Shown here in pieces: positions 7,463 to 16,011 of a DNA stretch of 53,164 nucleotides. Source of the DNA: Bacillus sp. RAR_GA_16. GTDB taxonomy: Bacteria > Bacillota > Bacilli > Bacillales > Guptibacillaceae. The stretch spans positions 1-53,164 of the forward strand of contig NZ_JAIUKZ010000012.1 in the NCBI RefSeq assembly GCF_020165985.1. Direction: 5' to 3'. The notes below the pieces were generated by a model. It was not told the DNA's origin. It saw nothing but the letters and a program-made list of their open reading frames with translations, and ran no database searches. Position 1 is the stretch's first letter, and each line of letters starts with the position of its first letter. Position numbers and translations under genes: made by a program.

Positions 7463-8047
7463 TCAAACAAGCTGATAATACAAACCAAATTTCGTATCAT
7501 ACCAGAGTAATTTCCCATGTTTGCTTTTAGGGAGCCTTGTTTGTAAGTTCCATTCTGGATATTGCTTCATAATTCGAACTTGGTCGCCAGTAGCAAAAGC
7601 AATGAATGAGATATAGTGATTTTTAGACATCGGATGTTCACTCGAAATATACCATTGATTGTCAATATCCGTGATGGTTAGTTGGTTTTCAGTTGTTGCT
7701 TTCTTTGCTTCTAGTTGATCTAATTTTCTTCCACAGCAAGAAATGGAAACATTCCCTGTTGCTAACACGATATTTTGACATAACTCACACACAAAGTACT
7801 TTGATTTTTTCATATTTCCTCCCACAAACTCATTTGCGGCTAAATCACCATTTAAAATGCTTTCAATATTCACGCCTAACAAATCCGATAAACTTGGTAA
7901 TAGCGAAATATCTGGACTGCCATAACCTCGCTCCCACTTTGAAACGGTTCGATCTGAGATGTTCATTTGATCGGCTAATTGCTTCTGTGTTAGACGTTTT
8001 TCCTTTCTCAAACGATAAATTAAATCGCCTATTTTTTCATTGTTCAT
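7463..8047 (-). CDS. XRE-family regulator fused to a desulfoferrodoxin-like module
   Basis: A 194-residue protein. Residues about 5-65 are a Cro/C1 helix-turn-helix (TQKQLADQMNISDRTVSKWERG). Residues 84-110 contain Cys87-x2-Cys90 and Cys104-Cys105 in YFVCELC and SISCCGRKL, the iron-binding pattern of desulforedoxin. Residues 137-194 (EHPMSKNHYISFIAF) resemble the superoxide-reductase domain: His138 and His144 are kept, but the closing Cys-x-x-His-Gly is absent. This suggests a regulator sensing iron, redox state or superoxide rather than an active reductase; that is inference. The ATG follows AGGAGGAGAATGCG. Transcribed alone, convergent with the VOC gene. Confidence 0.82.
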   Translation of the reverse strand: MNNEKIGDLIYRLRKEKRLTQKQLADQMNISDRTVSKWERGYGSPDISLLPSLSDLLGVNIESILNGDLAANEFVGGNMKKSKYFVCELCQNIVLATGNVSISCCGRKLDQLEAKKATTENQLTITDIDNQWYISSEHPMSKNHYISFIAFATGDQVRIMKQYPEWNLQTRLPKSKHGKLLWYDTKFGLYYQLV

Positions 8048-8124
8048 CGCATTCTCCTCCTACTACGATACTATCTTATAAGCTAAATCGTTCAATCACA
8101 ACAAACGCTCCGTAGAGTTCGTCA

Positions 8125-8316
8125 GAATCGGAGGGACGGTTCTCGTGATTCAAAGAAGAAGGGAATTCTTAATCCATGCAAAGAAGCTCCAAGAATATAA
8201 ACAAGAGAAGCCCCGCCTAAAGAAAGGCAGGGTTTGTTTGAAGGCAATAACCTTTCTATTTAGCGCTGGCTGGTGAATTTGACGAAAATGAATCAGCAGA
8301 ACCGTCCCCCCGATTC
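8125..8316. repeat. Composite repeat element 3 (family A inverted pair, 192 bp)
   Basis: A plus unit at 8125-8151 and a minus unit at 8290-8316 bracket a hairpin at 8208-8235. Length and architecture equal those of elements 1 and 2, but the interior sequence is different. The right unit touches the stop codon of the SagB gene (its TAG shares base 8316). Confidence 0.65.
8208..8235 (-). terminator. Hairpin terminating the bacteriocin maturation operon
   Basis: On the minus strand AAACCCTGCCT pairs with AGGCGGGGCTT across a short loop, with one mismatch and one wobble, followed by CTCTTGTTT. It lies about 80 bases downstream of the SagB stop and is the best terminator candidate for the operon. 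Confidence 0.6.
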
Positions 8317-9851
8317 TACCCCAACCAACTCTTAGCCCAATGAAACCCAACAGGCACTTGAATGATCGTCGTCTTCTGTGAACCTTCTAGATCATAAATC
8401 TCATCCACACCATTGATATCAAACCCAAGCAGGGGATGGCCGTTCATGCCGAGTGCGCTCGCGGTTAACAAGATTCGCTGAAGCAGCATACCCGCTTCCA
8501 TGTGTTGAATGCGATACCCTCTGTAGCCAAGTTCGCCTTTATGATGTGTGCGATCCCCGACGATATGAAGGCAAACCGGAACTTGATGCAGGTTAACATT
8601 GTGAAGAGACATTCCGGCCTGGAGGCTAAATCGAAAGTCACCTTCTTTTATAAGTAAGAGAGAATGGGAAGCGGGGTCATAACGATATGCTCCATTTGGA
8701 ATGCCATCAATCTGATAAAAGCAACCATAAATGGAGACCCGCGTTTTCTGGTGTTCTTCTTTATCGATATCATTCTCGTATCCATAGGAATCCATGCTTT
8801 CCTTAAGCAATGAAGCAAGCTGGACCTGATCCATTCGCTGTGCGCAAAAATCCATTTCAGGTGAATAGCGATTCTGGCAAGCATGAGTGAAGTTTTCGGA
8901 TAGTTTCTGCTGTACTGCTGGCAAAGCGATGTGAACTTTGTAATCTATTTTTTCTTTTCTCGCTTCTAATTGCCGAAAGAACTCGTTAGCTTCCAGTAAC
9001 GTCTCCTGATGAAGCTGTGCGATTTCAGGAAAAGGCAATACGTTTTGCGAACGTTGCACATGGGTCGTTTTGATTTCCGGAATGGTTTGACTCAATGCAG
9101 TTGTAGTGCATTTACTTGGCGTCTCCTCATGTGCGGTCTTTTGCTCTGAAAGAGGAATAACGGCATAGCTGCTTTCCTCCTTACCGTCTAATCCGAGTAG
9201 ATGATTAACAGCTTGATCGAGAAATTGAAAATGAACCTTAGGATGAAAACAACAGCGTTTACTTACCTCTAATAGCTGCCCGATCAGCGCACCAGCATCC
9301 AGTCCCTGAAGACGATACGAAAAGTTGTGGTATTTAAAAAAGTTTTTCCAAAACATTGTTGTGATGATGACTGCTCCAAAACACTTGGCGAGGGGAGAGG
9401 TATTTCCTAGTGCGCTCGTTAAGTAAGAATCAAGATTTCCCTCTCGAAGCAGAAGAAGGCGATGGTGAGCGACGTCGTAGTGGTAGATTCCGTGTGGTAA
9501 GTCTTCTAGTTTCAGATATACATAAAGTTCGCTTGGGTACAAGCCGCCACCCGAAGGCGGGAAGCGGCGAAATCCTTGCATTGTTTCGGTTCCTTCTTCC
9601 CCTGTGGAAGAAGGATAAGCGGTTTGGTTAAACTGAGTCAGCCCATACGTATACCAGAGAAAATGGGCGATTTTATTCAGATTAGGCCGATCTTTTATGA
9701 CTAGTGGTATTTCATCAGGAAGACGGAACTCCTGTAAATGACGGTACAGCTTATACGGATGAGGAGCATCGTCCCAATTCACTTCCCAGTTCGCTGGTGT
9801 CACACGTTCATTTTGAAAATGAAGCTGGTGTAAAAACAGGTCGAGATCCAT
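8316..9851 (-). CDS. SagB-type dehydrogenase (azoline oxidase) with two nitroreductase domains
   Basis: A 511-residue protein. SagB enzymes use FMN to oxidise thiazolines and oxazolines of a modified peptide to thiazoles and oxazoles. There are two nitroreductase-fold halves: residues about 60-240 (RRFPPSGGGLYPSELYVY, LPHGIYHYD, GAVIITTMFWKNFFKYHNFSYR, QGLDAGALIGQLL) and about 330-505 (IDGIPNGAYRYD, GYRGYRIQHMEAGMLLQRILL, ALGMNGHPLLGFD). A tandem layout is usual for the heterocycloanthracin-type subfamily. The ATG follows GAGGAGGTAAG, 19 bases after the YcaO gene. Third and last gene of the operon; likely cytosolic, working with the two upstream products. Confidence 0.9.
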   Translation of the reverse strand: MDLDLFLHQLHFQNERVTPANWEVNWDDAPHPYKLYRHLQEFRLPDEIPLVIKDRPNLNKIAHFLWYTYGLTQFNQTAYPSSTGEEGTETMQGFRRFPPSGGGLYPSELYVYLKLEDLPHGIYHYDVAHHRLLLLREGNLDSYLTSALGNTSPLAKCFGAVIITTMFWKNFFKYHNFSYRLQGLDAGALIGQLLEVSKRCCFHPKVHFQFLDQAVNHLLGLDGKEESSYAVIPLSEQKTAHEETPSKCTTTALSQTIPEIKTTHVQRSQNVLPFPEIAQLHQETLLEANEFFRQLEARKEKIDYKVHIALPAVQQKLSENFTHACQNRYSPEMDFCAQRMDQVQLASLLKESMDSYGYENDIDKEEHQKTRVSIYGCFYQIDGIPNGAYRYDPASHSLLLIKEGDFRFSLQAGMSLHNVNLHQVPVCLHIVGDRTHHKGELGYRGYRIQHMEAGMLLQRILLTASALGMNGHPLLGFDINGVDEIYDLEGSQKTTIIQVPVGFHWAKSWLG

Positions 9852-9870
9852 GACTTACCTCCTCGCCACG

Positions 9871-11787
9871 TTACGGAAATGGATGCGGATATGGGTTCAG
9901 CTCCTCAGCCGTTAGTTCTCGATCAACATACCCTAGTTCTTTTGGAACCTTCAATACTCGGCTTAAGCCGTTGACACGTCTTAAGTGATGGCCGAATGTC
10001 ATTGGCAGCATGCCTGGGATGATCACTTTTGCGCAGTGGAGTCCGTTTCGTTTTATTTCAGGTGTTGTTTGATCAACGACGATTACATCTAAGTTTAAGT
10101 GACGGAACGTCTGTAACAGGTTATTGAGATCCTCTGTAAGATCGTCATGGGGCTTTGCTGGTTGAAACGCTTCTTGGAAAGTTTGCAGCGGTCGGTTTTG
10201 ATTTAGTAAAAAGTGAAGGCGTTCTTCTGCTTCAGGAAGTCCGTAAACCATGCCATGATCATCCATTTTTTTCACAAGCGAAGAGTCATGATACATGGCT
10301 AAAAAGTCGTCTTTCTTCTTTTTGAATTCTTTATTTAACGGTGTGATCATGCCGACGCTTTCAAAGATTGCGCTTTTCACAGCGCGAACGGGATCAAGAT
10401 GGGCACCAGCTGCGCACATCAGATTTAAACGATCAGAATCAGCAGTGCGGTTCTTTGTGATCGTTAAAATACACGGGATGCCGTGTTCCATCGTGGCATT
10501 GTATAAATAGAGGTCATAGCCCGTTATCTCCTGCATCCGGTCAATCATCAAGTGGAGCTCTTCGTCGTTTGATGAGTAAGGGTCAATTTGCGGGAGCGAA
10601 AGCTGGGCGTACCACGTGATGAGAAAGGAATCGCGTTCAAGCACTTCCATCATCCCGTAGAAAATAGCTTCCTCAAGACTTCCGCCGATCGCGCAGCCGT
10701 TTGACGTTTCAAACACAAATCCGTCCCCACAGCCCATGCTGTAATACGCGAGACGCTCAGGTACGAAAATCGGTTCTTGTTTCAGAAGGGAGTATCCCCA
10801 CACCCAGTTCATTTTTCGATCAGGATGAAAAGGCGTGAACGGATATCCGCGCTCCGCATACTGTTCCTCGGCATGAACGCCGAGCTGAAGCGGATTCAAG
10901 GCGTGCTTCAGGTTACGATAGGAATCGTGAACAACGGTTCTTTTTCCTTTCGGGTCAATCCCGCATGAGCGTTCTAATCCTTCTAATATTGCTGTCATTT
11001 GACTCATCGCATACGAATTTGTTCTTCCTGCCGAGCCTTCATTTCCGTTGAATAGAGGGAGGTTCACAATCGCATCCGCATACGTTGTTTCAAAATCGAT
11101 CATGAGACGATTTAAAAGTCCTGTGCGTGAGTCAAGATAATCCTTTGAAAGCACGTTCCGTAAGTCGTCAATCGATCGAGTGCGGTAGCCGCTGACTTTT
11201 AGACTTGGTTTTAGCGTCATCACCGCGTCCGTATCTTCTGGGAGAGAACTGCACACGGAACAATAAGCGTCTGGTAAGATCCGGTGGCGAGAACTTTCAA
11301 GGGAGGCCATATTTAGAAGATAAATCGCTCCATCTAATTCTGTAGAACGTGACGCGAGCACTTCATTTTTGATCAATTGAGCCATGTGGAGAATGCCTGT
11401 TTGTGAAACCCACTGATCCTGAACAGAGTTCCCATCGGTGAAAGATTGTTGAATTTTCCATAGATCCTCACGATCGGTTGCAGCCATCATCTTTCGCGTA
11501 TCGGCACACTGTGAACAGCCTTCTTGACCGGGGCGAACGAGTGGACCGATCACACCCTCGCCAAATGAGAAGAAGGCGCGTAGCCAATTGATGCCAAGCT
11601 CTCGTGCCACTTCTTCCGCTTGTTTATGGATGGACGGATTCCAGCTGTCGTGAATGACGAGTAACAAGGATGTGTTCAGAGGGATCGTCTCTTCAAAATC
11701 TAAGCAAAGCGTGAGGGTACAGTGGGGAGCGAGTTGCTCCGCTACACAATCTCGAAGCAGCCCATTTCCGACTAAGGTAATACTCAC
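9871..11787 (-). CDS. YcaO cyclodehydratase (SagD-like) of a thiazole/oxazole peptide pathway
   Basis: A 638-residue protein with an E1-like N-terminal part (about 1-220, including CSQCADTRKMM and AYCSVCSSLP, two Cys-x2-Cys zinc pairs) and a C-terminal YcaO domain. YcaO landmarks are GCGDGFVFETSNGCAIGGSLEEAIFYGMMEVLERDSFLITWY (key residues E in EAIFYGMMEVLERD), and the proline-rich end NPYPHPFP, typical of cyclodehydratases. It uses ATP to convert Cys, Ser or Thr side chains of the precursor to azolines. The GTG start overlaps the TGA of the ThiF-like gene (GTGA), indicating translational coupling. Fits the bacteriocin cyclodehydratase family TIGR03604. Confidence 0.92.
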   Translation of the reverse strand: MSITLVGNGLLRDCVAEQLAPHCTLTLCLDFEETIPLNTSLLLVIHDSWNPSIHKQAEEVARELGINWLRAFFSFGEGVIGPLVRPGQEGCSQCADTRKMMAATDREDLWKIQQSFTDGNSVQDQWVSQTGILHMAQLIKNEVLASRSTELDGAIYLLNMASLESSRHRILPDAYCSVCSSLPEDTDAVMTLKPSLKVSGYRTRSIDDLRNVLSKDYLDSRTGLLNRLMIDFETTYADAIVNLPLFNGNEGSAGRTNSYAMSQMTAILEGLERSCGIDPKGKRTVVHDSYRNLKHALNPLQLGVHAEEQYAERGYPFTPFHPDRKMNWVWGYSLLKQEPIFVPERLAYYSMGCGDGFVFETSNGCAIGGSLEEAIFYGMMEVLERDSFLITWYAQLSLPQIDPYSSNDEELHLMIDRMQEITGYDLYLYNATMEHGIPCILTITKNRTADSDRLNLMCAAGAHLDPVRAVKSAIFESVGMITPLNKEFKKKKDDFLAMYHDSSLVKKMDDHGMVYGLPEAEERLHFLLNQNRPLQTFQEAFQPAKPHDDLTEDLNNLLQTFRHLNLDVIVVDQTTPEIKRNGLHCAKVIIPGMLPMTFGHHLRRVNGLSRVLKVPKELGYVDRELTAEELNPYPHPFP

Positions 11788-13676
11788 GTCATCTCCCCCT
11801 CTCGTAACAGCACGCCATAAATGTCTAGAACTCCGTCTTTTTCAAAGGTTTCAAGCTTTATTTTGAATATGGAAAGCTGTTCGAAACGGTTCATGACAGA
11901 ATGAAGAATGTTCGCTTGATCGCTTGCGTCATATGCAGGAATATCAATGGACTGAATGGGCTTTTCTTCAAAAGGAAGCGTTGCAAAAGAAAGAGCTGCC
12001 GAAATGGTCTTGTTTTGCGCTTCTTTCACGGCTTGGAGGAGCGCAAGTCGTAATGCGAGCTCAAGCGTCATCCCGACGCTCCCATACCAGCGGCTATCCG
12101 ATGCTTTTCTCCATACGACGGGAAATCCGTTCGTATCTTTTCCTAACGCAAGATCCGGAACTTTTGTCATCGTGTTTAAAACTTTCAAATAGTAGCGACA
12201 GGATTTGTCATCAACCTGTTGAGGGGCAAATCGAAAAATTCCTTTCATGCACTGATCGGCATTCTGATTCCATTCTTCTTCTAACGTTGTTTGCAGCGCA
12301 CGACTGATCGCTTCAACTGGTGTATCACCAGCACCAATATGAAGCTCCGTTGGCGTGTAGTGATTTTTATCGAAAGGTGAGGGGAGTGACGAGAGAATTT
12401 CTTCTTTTAACGGTAGAAAATACTCCTCGATTCCGGTTAATCCTGCTTCGCGCCTTGCTTCTTCGTGTGTTAAAGCTGATGCGATCTGGCTCGGATGCAG
12501 GATAGCGGATCCGGATGGTTTCACGTTAACTGGCTGAATCTCACACTGAGCTAATGGCAATTGACTCAGCTCCCCTTCTTCCCACTTATGAAAAATGCCT
12601 AACTCACTTGTTAGCTGACTGAAATAGTAAAGCAGGTCATGTGAGTCTTTTTTCTTCTTTACCTGAACATCCTTAGAAACATTTTCGATTTCGATCTTTC
12701 CCGATACAAGGGGATGGTGACGATAGGAATGCCATTTGCCTTCTAGGGTTTCGAGGTTAAGCAGAAACAGTTGTTTGTTTGAAAGAACAGGAACGCCCGT
12801 ATTCTTTTTAAACCATTCAAAGACAATGATATTCGCGAGCATCGCCCCAGCAGGCGATGAAAAGGAGCCGTTGTTATGCGTTTCATGCAAGCTTCGCCAC
12901 GCCGATTCCCAGCAGCCGCTGTCTGGTGAAACGAGCGGACCCGCCATGCCAACGCCTTTCGTGCAGATCGCAGGGAGAAACGTTTTTTTCTTTTCTTGAC
13001 ACGCGTGGAGAAGACTTCGTAGCTCCTGAACATTTTGATCAGAAGAGACATATAAAACGGCATCAAAAGGTTCAATTTGTTCTTCCCAGGAAATGGGGCC
13101 TCTTTTTAACACAACATCAATCGCGACTTCTGGATCTGCTTTTCTTGCGTCTGCTTCTAACTGTTTGATTCGCTGTTGACTCGTTTTTTCATCCGTTACC
13201 AATACCTTGAAACGTGGTAAACCCGATGTTAACAAGGAAGAAACCAACGCCAGTACCATCGCGCCTTCTCCAACAGCTAAAACGGTTTTCTGCCGGTATT
13301 GCTGAAAGCGATAGGCTCCGGAATCAGTAAAGCTTTCGATATATTCCATTTGTGAAGCGAATTTCTCCAAAAGATGTGGTTCTAGTTGGTGGGGACGATC
13401 TTGACTGACATCACGAAGAAACCCATTCGTATAGAGGGTATCTGTAATCTCGTAAACGCGATCACGATAGGGCTGTGTTAGTCCTTCTGTGAGGGTTTCA
13501 AGTGAGTACTCACCGTTATACATCGGGATCAGTTTTTCGACCCATTGATGAATTGTGTTCCCTTCCATTCGAAAGGATCCTGCATTGTTTCTAAAATAGA
13601 CGCTTCCACTCGGTTCCGGCATGAAAAAAGTGCCTTTCTTTAGCTTTAAACGCATGGAAGGCTGAACATTCGTCAT
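11784..13676 (-). CDS. ThiF-like partner (F) protein of thiazole-containing bacteriocin maturation
   Basis: A 630-residue protein from the ATG at 13676, placed 6 bases after AGGAGG. Residues about 110-330 are a degenerate ThiF/E1-like Rossmann region (KTVLAVGEGAMVLALVSSLLTSG, AVLYVSSDQN, GVGMAGPLVSPDSGCW); the N-terminus (about 15-90) looks like a leader-binding winged-helix module. It belongs with the putative thiazole-containing bacteriocin maturation proteins (TIGR03693). Such proteins capture the precursor leader and present it to the cyclodehydratase. It is first in the three-gene operon. I could not pin a promoter upstream. Confidence 0.88.
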   Translation of the reverse strand: MTNVQPSMRLKLKKGTFFMPEPSGSVYFRNNAGSFRMEGNTIHQWVEKLIPMYNGEYSLETLTEGLTQPYRDRVYEITDTLYTNGFLRDVSQDRPHQLEPHLLEKFASQMEYIESFTDSGAYRFQQYRQKTVLAVGEGAMVLALVSSLLTSGLPRFKVLVTDEKTSQQRIKQLEADARKADPEVAIDVVLKRGPISWEEQIEPFDAVLYVSSDQNVQELRSLLHACQEKKKTFLPAICTKGVGMAGPLVSPDSGCWESAWRSLHETHNNGSFSSPAGAMLANIIVFEWFKKNTGVPVLSNKQLFLLNLETLEGKWHSYRHHPLVSGKIEIENVSKDVQVKKKKDSHDLLYYFSQLTSELGIFHKWEEGELSQLPLAQCEIQPVNVKPSGSAILHPSQIASALTHEEARREAGLTGIEEYFLPLKEEILSSLPSPFDKNHYTPTELHIGAGDTPVEAISRALQTTLEEEWNQNADQCMKGIFRFAPQQVDDKSCRYYLKVLNTMTKVPDLALGKDTNGFPVVWRKASDSRWYGSVGMTLELALRLALLQAVKEAQNKTISAALSFATLPFEEKPIQSIDIPAYDASDQANILHSVMNRFEQLSIFKIKLETFEKDGVLDIYGVLLREGEMT

Positions 13677-13831
13677 GACATACCTCCTGACCACAGATCT
13701 GACTTCATACTATGAGTCTATGTTTGCGGATTTGTCTCATATGTGTGGACATGGTGGGGATGGGGGATTGAAGGTGATTTCTGGAGAAGTTGCCATAAGG
13801 GTTAAGGGAGGTGCGCTTGATTTTAACGTTT

Positions 13832-13879
13832 CGCGGAATAAAATTGATTTCCGCGGAATTATCCAGAAAATCGCGGAAT
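13832..13879. repeat. Three spaced copies of CGCGGAAT
   Basis: CGCGGAAT occurs at 13832-13839, 13852-13859 and 13872-13879, a strict 20-base spacing, about two helical turns. It lies 150-200 bases upstream of the maturation operon. The spacing would suit protein binding on one DNA face; no function is established. The rest of 13700-13947 holds no convincing gene. Confidence 0.5.
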
Positions 13880-13947
13880 GATCATGGTTTCCTCCACCAA
13901 ATAGGAGGAATGTGCAAGAATACTAGAGCGAAACCGATCAACTTACG

Positions 13948-13984
13948 AAAGAGCGCTTATCTTTTCATCGATAAACGCTCTTTT
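13948..13984. terminator. Hairpin upstream of the small zinc-ribbon gene
   Basis: AAAGAGCGCTTATC and GATAAACGCTCTTT pair with one mismatch around an 8-base loop, followed by TCTACTCC. No gene ends directly before it on the plus strand. On the minus strand it could end the MarR transcript about 260 bases downstream of that gene. Confidence 0.55.
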
Positions 13985-14081
13985 CTACTCCCAACATATA
14001 TAAAACACACCTAAACTATCCATTTTTAAATACAATCGGTACACTTTTATATATCTTAAAAGTAAGGGGGATTTTCATACT

Positions 14082-14249
14082 GTGCCTCGCATACGATCAA
14101 CTGAATTTTTTTGTAAACACTGTTATTGCAATTTCAATCCCGGCGAGCACGTTGCTTATCTCATCGAGAAGCACTATACCGTTTGTGAATCTTGTTCGAC
14201 TCATGAAAATCAGATTGAATGGCGGATTGTTGAAGATTTTTTTGATTAA
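14082..14249 (+). CDS. Small protein with two Cys-x2-Cys pairs (zinc-ribbon-like)
   Basis: A 55-codon frame from GTG at 14082, preceded by AAGGGGG at 12 bases. The product has CKHCYC near residue 11 and CESC near residue 34, the spacing of a small zinc ribbon or treble-clef knuckle, and an acidic end (EDFFD). Its stop overlaps the 3' end of the convergent MarR gene by 4 bases. No homologue is recognised with certainty. The paired cysteines and ribosome site make it likely to be real. Confidence 0.55.
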   Translation: MPRIRSTEFFCKHCYCNFNPGEHVAYLIEKHYTVCESCSTHENQIEWRIVEDFFD

Positions 14250-14719
14250 TCCGCTATCGATTTTTTAGACGATTGCTCTACCCATTCGACAAATGAGCTG
14301 CCATAGAAGTGTTTGTTCATATCAGATATGATGGACAAGAACTGGGCTCGTTTGGTTGGTTCCATTTCCTTCATATAGTTCCAGAATTGATATTCGTAAG
14401 TGGAAGACGTAAGCAGAGTGTTTTCACCTTTTGGACTGAGTGATACATACGTAACACGACGATCCTGATTCTTTTTTGATTGGATGATCAGGTCTTTGGT
14501 TGACATACGTGTTAACACCTGAGCAACTGTTGAAATATCGAGCAGGCTTAGTTCAGCTAATTTCGTCAGAGTAATCGATTTTTCCAGATACACAATCCAC
14601 AAAATGTGTTGTTCTGCTTGAGTAATCCCCAGATCTTTTGCGGCCATTTGCCACTCTTTATCTAACACTTTAAATGCCGCACGCATGTGATTCATGATGT
14701 AATGCAATTGATTTTCCAT
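14246..14719 (-). CDS. MarR-family regulator, Hpr/ScoC-like
   Basis: A 157-residue winged-helix protein. The N-terminal half (KVLDKEWQMAAKDLGITQAEQHILWIVYL) and the DNA-binding part (TKLAELSLLDISTVAQVLTRM, then KNQDRRVTYVSLSPKGE as the wing) match MarR proteins. The phrases EKDW/EKEW, HILWI and YGSSFVEW-like endings recall Bacillus Hpr (ScoC), a repressor of protease and sporulation genes, but it is shorter than Hpr (about 200 residues). It may be a paralogue with other targets. Transcribed alone, divergent from the GGDEF gene. Confidence 0.8.
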   Translation of the reverse strand: MENQLHYIMNHMRAAFKVLDKEWQMAAKDLGITQAEQHILWIVYLEKSITLTKLAELSLLDISTVAQVLTRMSTKDLIIQSKKNQDRRVTYVSLSPKGENTLLTSSTYEYQFWNYMKEMEPTKRAQFLSIISDMNKHFYGSSFVEWVEQSSKKSIAD

Positions 14720-14908
14720 ACATCGATCCTTTCCAAAAGAAGTTTAGTTCTATTTTACTATAAAACGCAATGAGCGTGAAACAATCTGCTAGATTCGAAA
14801 AGCCGTCGTAGTTTCCAAATCGCCCATTGATTGGATTAATTTTACTATTGGTTGGGGTAAGTATAGGAAGTCATTGTCTTTTAAATCGAAAAGTGGAGGA
14901 TGGACGAT

Positions 14909-15850
14909 ATGGTGGGACTACCCCTTCTCATAATCATCGTTATGAGTTTTATAATCTATCAATTTTTACGTCGTCACTTAACCCGGTCAGATCCCAATCG
15001 TTTATCAACCTGTGTTATTGAAACAGCGACTGACGCCATTGTTTTAGCTGATCAATACATGAACGTGGTTGTTTGGAATCAATCGGCAGAAAAGTTATTC
15101 GGTTACGCACAAAAGGAGATTGTCGGAAAGTCCCTACAACTCATTTTCGCAGAAGACGTTCAGGACCTTTTCCAACAAAAGGGTACGTTGCGGAAGAAAG
15201 TGAAAAAAGTGATAGAAGGGAAAGGCGTAACAAAGTGGCAATCAGAGTTTGCCATAGAACTTTCTCTATCAACTTGGAAAAAAGATGGCTCTTCTTATTT
15301 TTGTGCAATCGCTCGAGATATAACGGAGCGAAAATCGACTGAAGGACAAATAGCGAAGTATGCGTATCATGATATGCTTACGGGTCTAGCCAATCGTCGC
15401 TTTCTAGAAGAAGAATTGCAGAAATGGATCGGAAAAAAGACTTGTTTCTATGTATTGTTTCTTGATGTGAATGAGTTTAAATCGATTAATGATACGCATG
15501 GTCATCAGGTAGGTGATCGTGTTTTAAACAAAATCGGTGAGATGCTTGTAGCTGCCACTTCGAAAGATACCTTCGTTTCGAGATGGGGAGGAGATGAGTT
15601 TTGTCTTTTACTTTCGGAGAACCAAGACATCCAAGGGGAAATTCAGCGACTCTCTCACCAAGCCGTAACAACGATAGATGCAAATGGTCTGCTTCTACCG
15701 ATTCAGATTAGTATCGGGTACAGCCACTATCCAAGTGATGGAGATACTGCTGCTGCATTAATTGAAAAAGCTGATCAAGAGATGTATCGGAAAAAGGAAA
15801 GTGCTTATAAATCGGCAACCATCATTCAAGAAACGATTGCATCGCAGTAA
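14909..15850 (+). CDS. Membrane-anchored PAS-GGDEF diguanylate cyclase
   Basis: A 313-residue protein from ATG at 14909, nine bases after GGAGG; an ATG at 14900 abuts the site and is less likely. One N-terminal membrane segment (about 3-18), then a PAS domain (about 35-135: TATDAIVLADQYMNVVVWNQSAEKLFGY) and PAC end (CAIARDITERK), then GGDEF (about 150-300) with intact RWGGDEF at 227-231 and YAYHDMLTGLANRRF. It should make cyclic di-GMP. The inhibitory I-site RxxD before GGDEF is missing, so product feedback may be absent. The signal sensed by PAS is unknown. Monocistronic. Confidence 0.9.
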   Translation: MVGLPLLIIIVMSFIIYQFLRRHLTRSDPNRLSTCVIETATDAIVLADQYMNVVVWNQSAEKLFGYAQKEIVGKSLQLIFAEDVQDLFQQKGTLRKKVKKVIEGKGVTKWQSEFAIELSLSTWKKDGSSYFCAIARDITERKSTEGQIAKYAYHDMLTGLANRRFLEEELQKWIGKKTCFYVLFLDVNEFKSINDTHGHQVGDRVLNKIGEMLVAATSKDTFVSRWGGDEFCLLLSENQDIQGEIQRLSHQAVTTIDANGLLLPIQISIGYSHYPSDGDTAAALIEKADQEMYRKKESAYKSATIIQETIASQ

Positions 15851-15872
15851 CAATATGATAGAGAGACTAACG

Positions 15873-15911
15873 AAACGACCAGAAAGCAGCGAGGAGGCTT
15901 TTTTTGGTCGT
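15873..15911 (+). terminator. Probable terminator after the cyclase gene
   Basis: ACGACCA and TGGTCGT pair across an interior that itself can fold (AGC with GGCT), with a T-rich segment inside and after it. Imperfect but the only candidate downstream of the cyclase gene. Confidence 0.4.
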
Positions 15912-16011
15912 GTTTTTACATTTGGACAACGAATGAAAGATTGTATTAAGACTATTAATTTGAAATAATTAACATACGGTAAACGTAATACAGCGAGATG
16001 AGGAGAAAATC

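Noticed and set aside
11924-13168. Several plus-strand frames opposite the ThiF-like and YcaO genes
   Set aside because: Shadows of the well-supported minus-strand genes with no start signals.
13832-13879. CRISPR-like array
   Set aside because: The repeats are 8 bases with 12-base gaps; too short for a CRISPR array, and no cas genes are present.
13675-14014. Two plus-strand frames upstream of the maturation operon
   Set aside because: No ribosome sites and no recognisable protein features; they run through the CGCGGAAT repeats and a hairpin.
14827-15021. Open frame starting at TTG with a hydrophobic N-terminus, just before the PAS-GGDEF gene
   Set aside because: It has no ribosome site, overlaps the cyclase gene out of frame, and its later part has no protein-like character.
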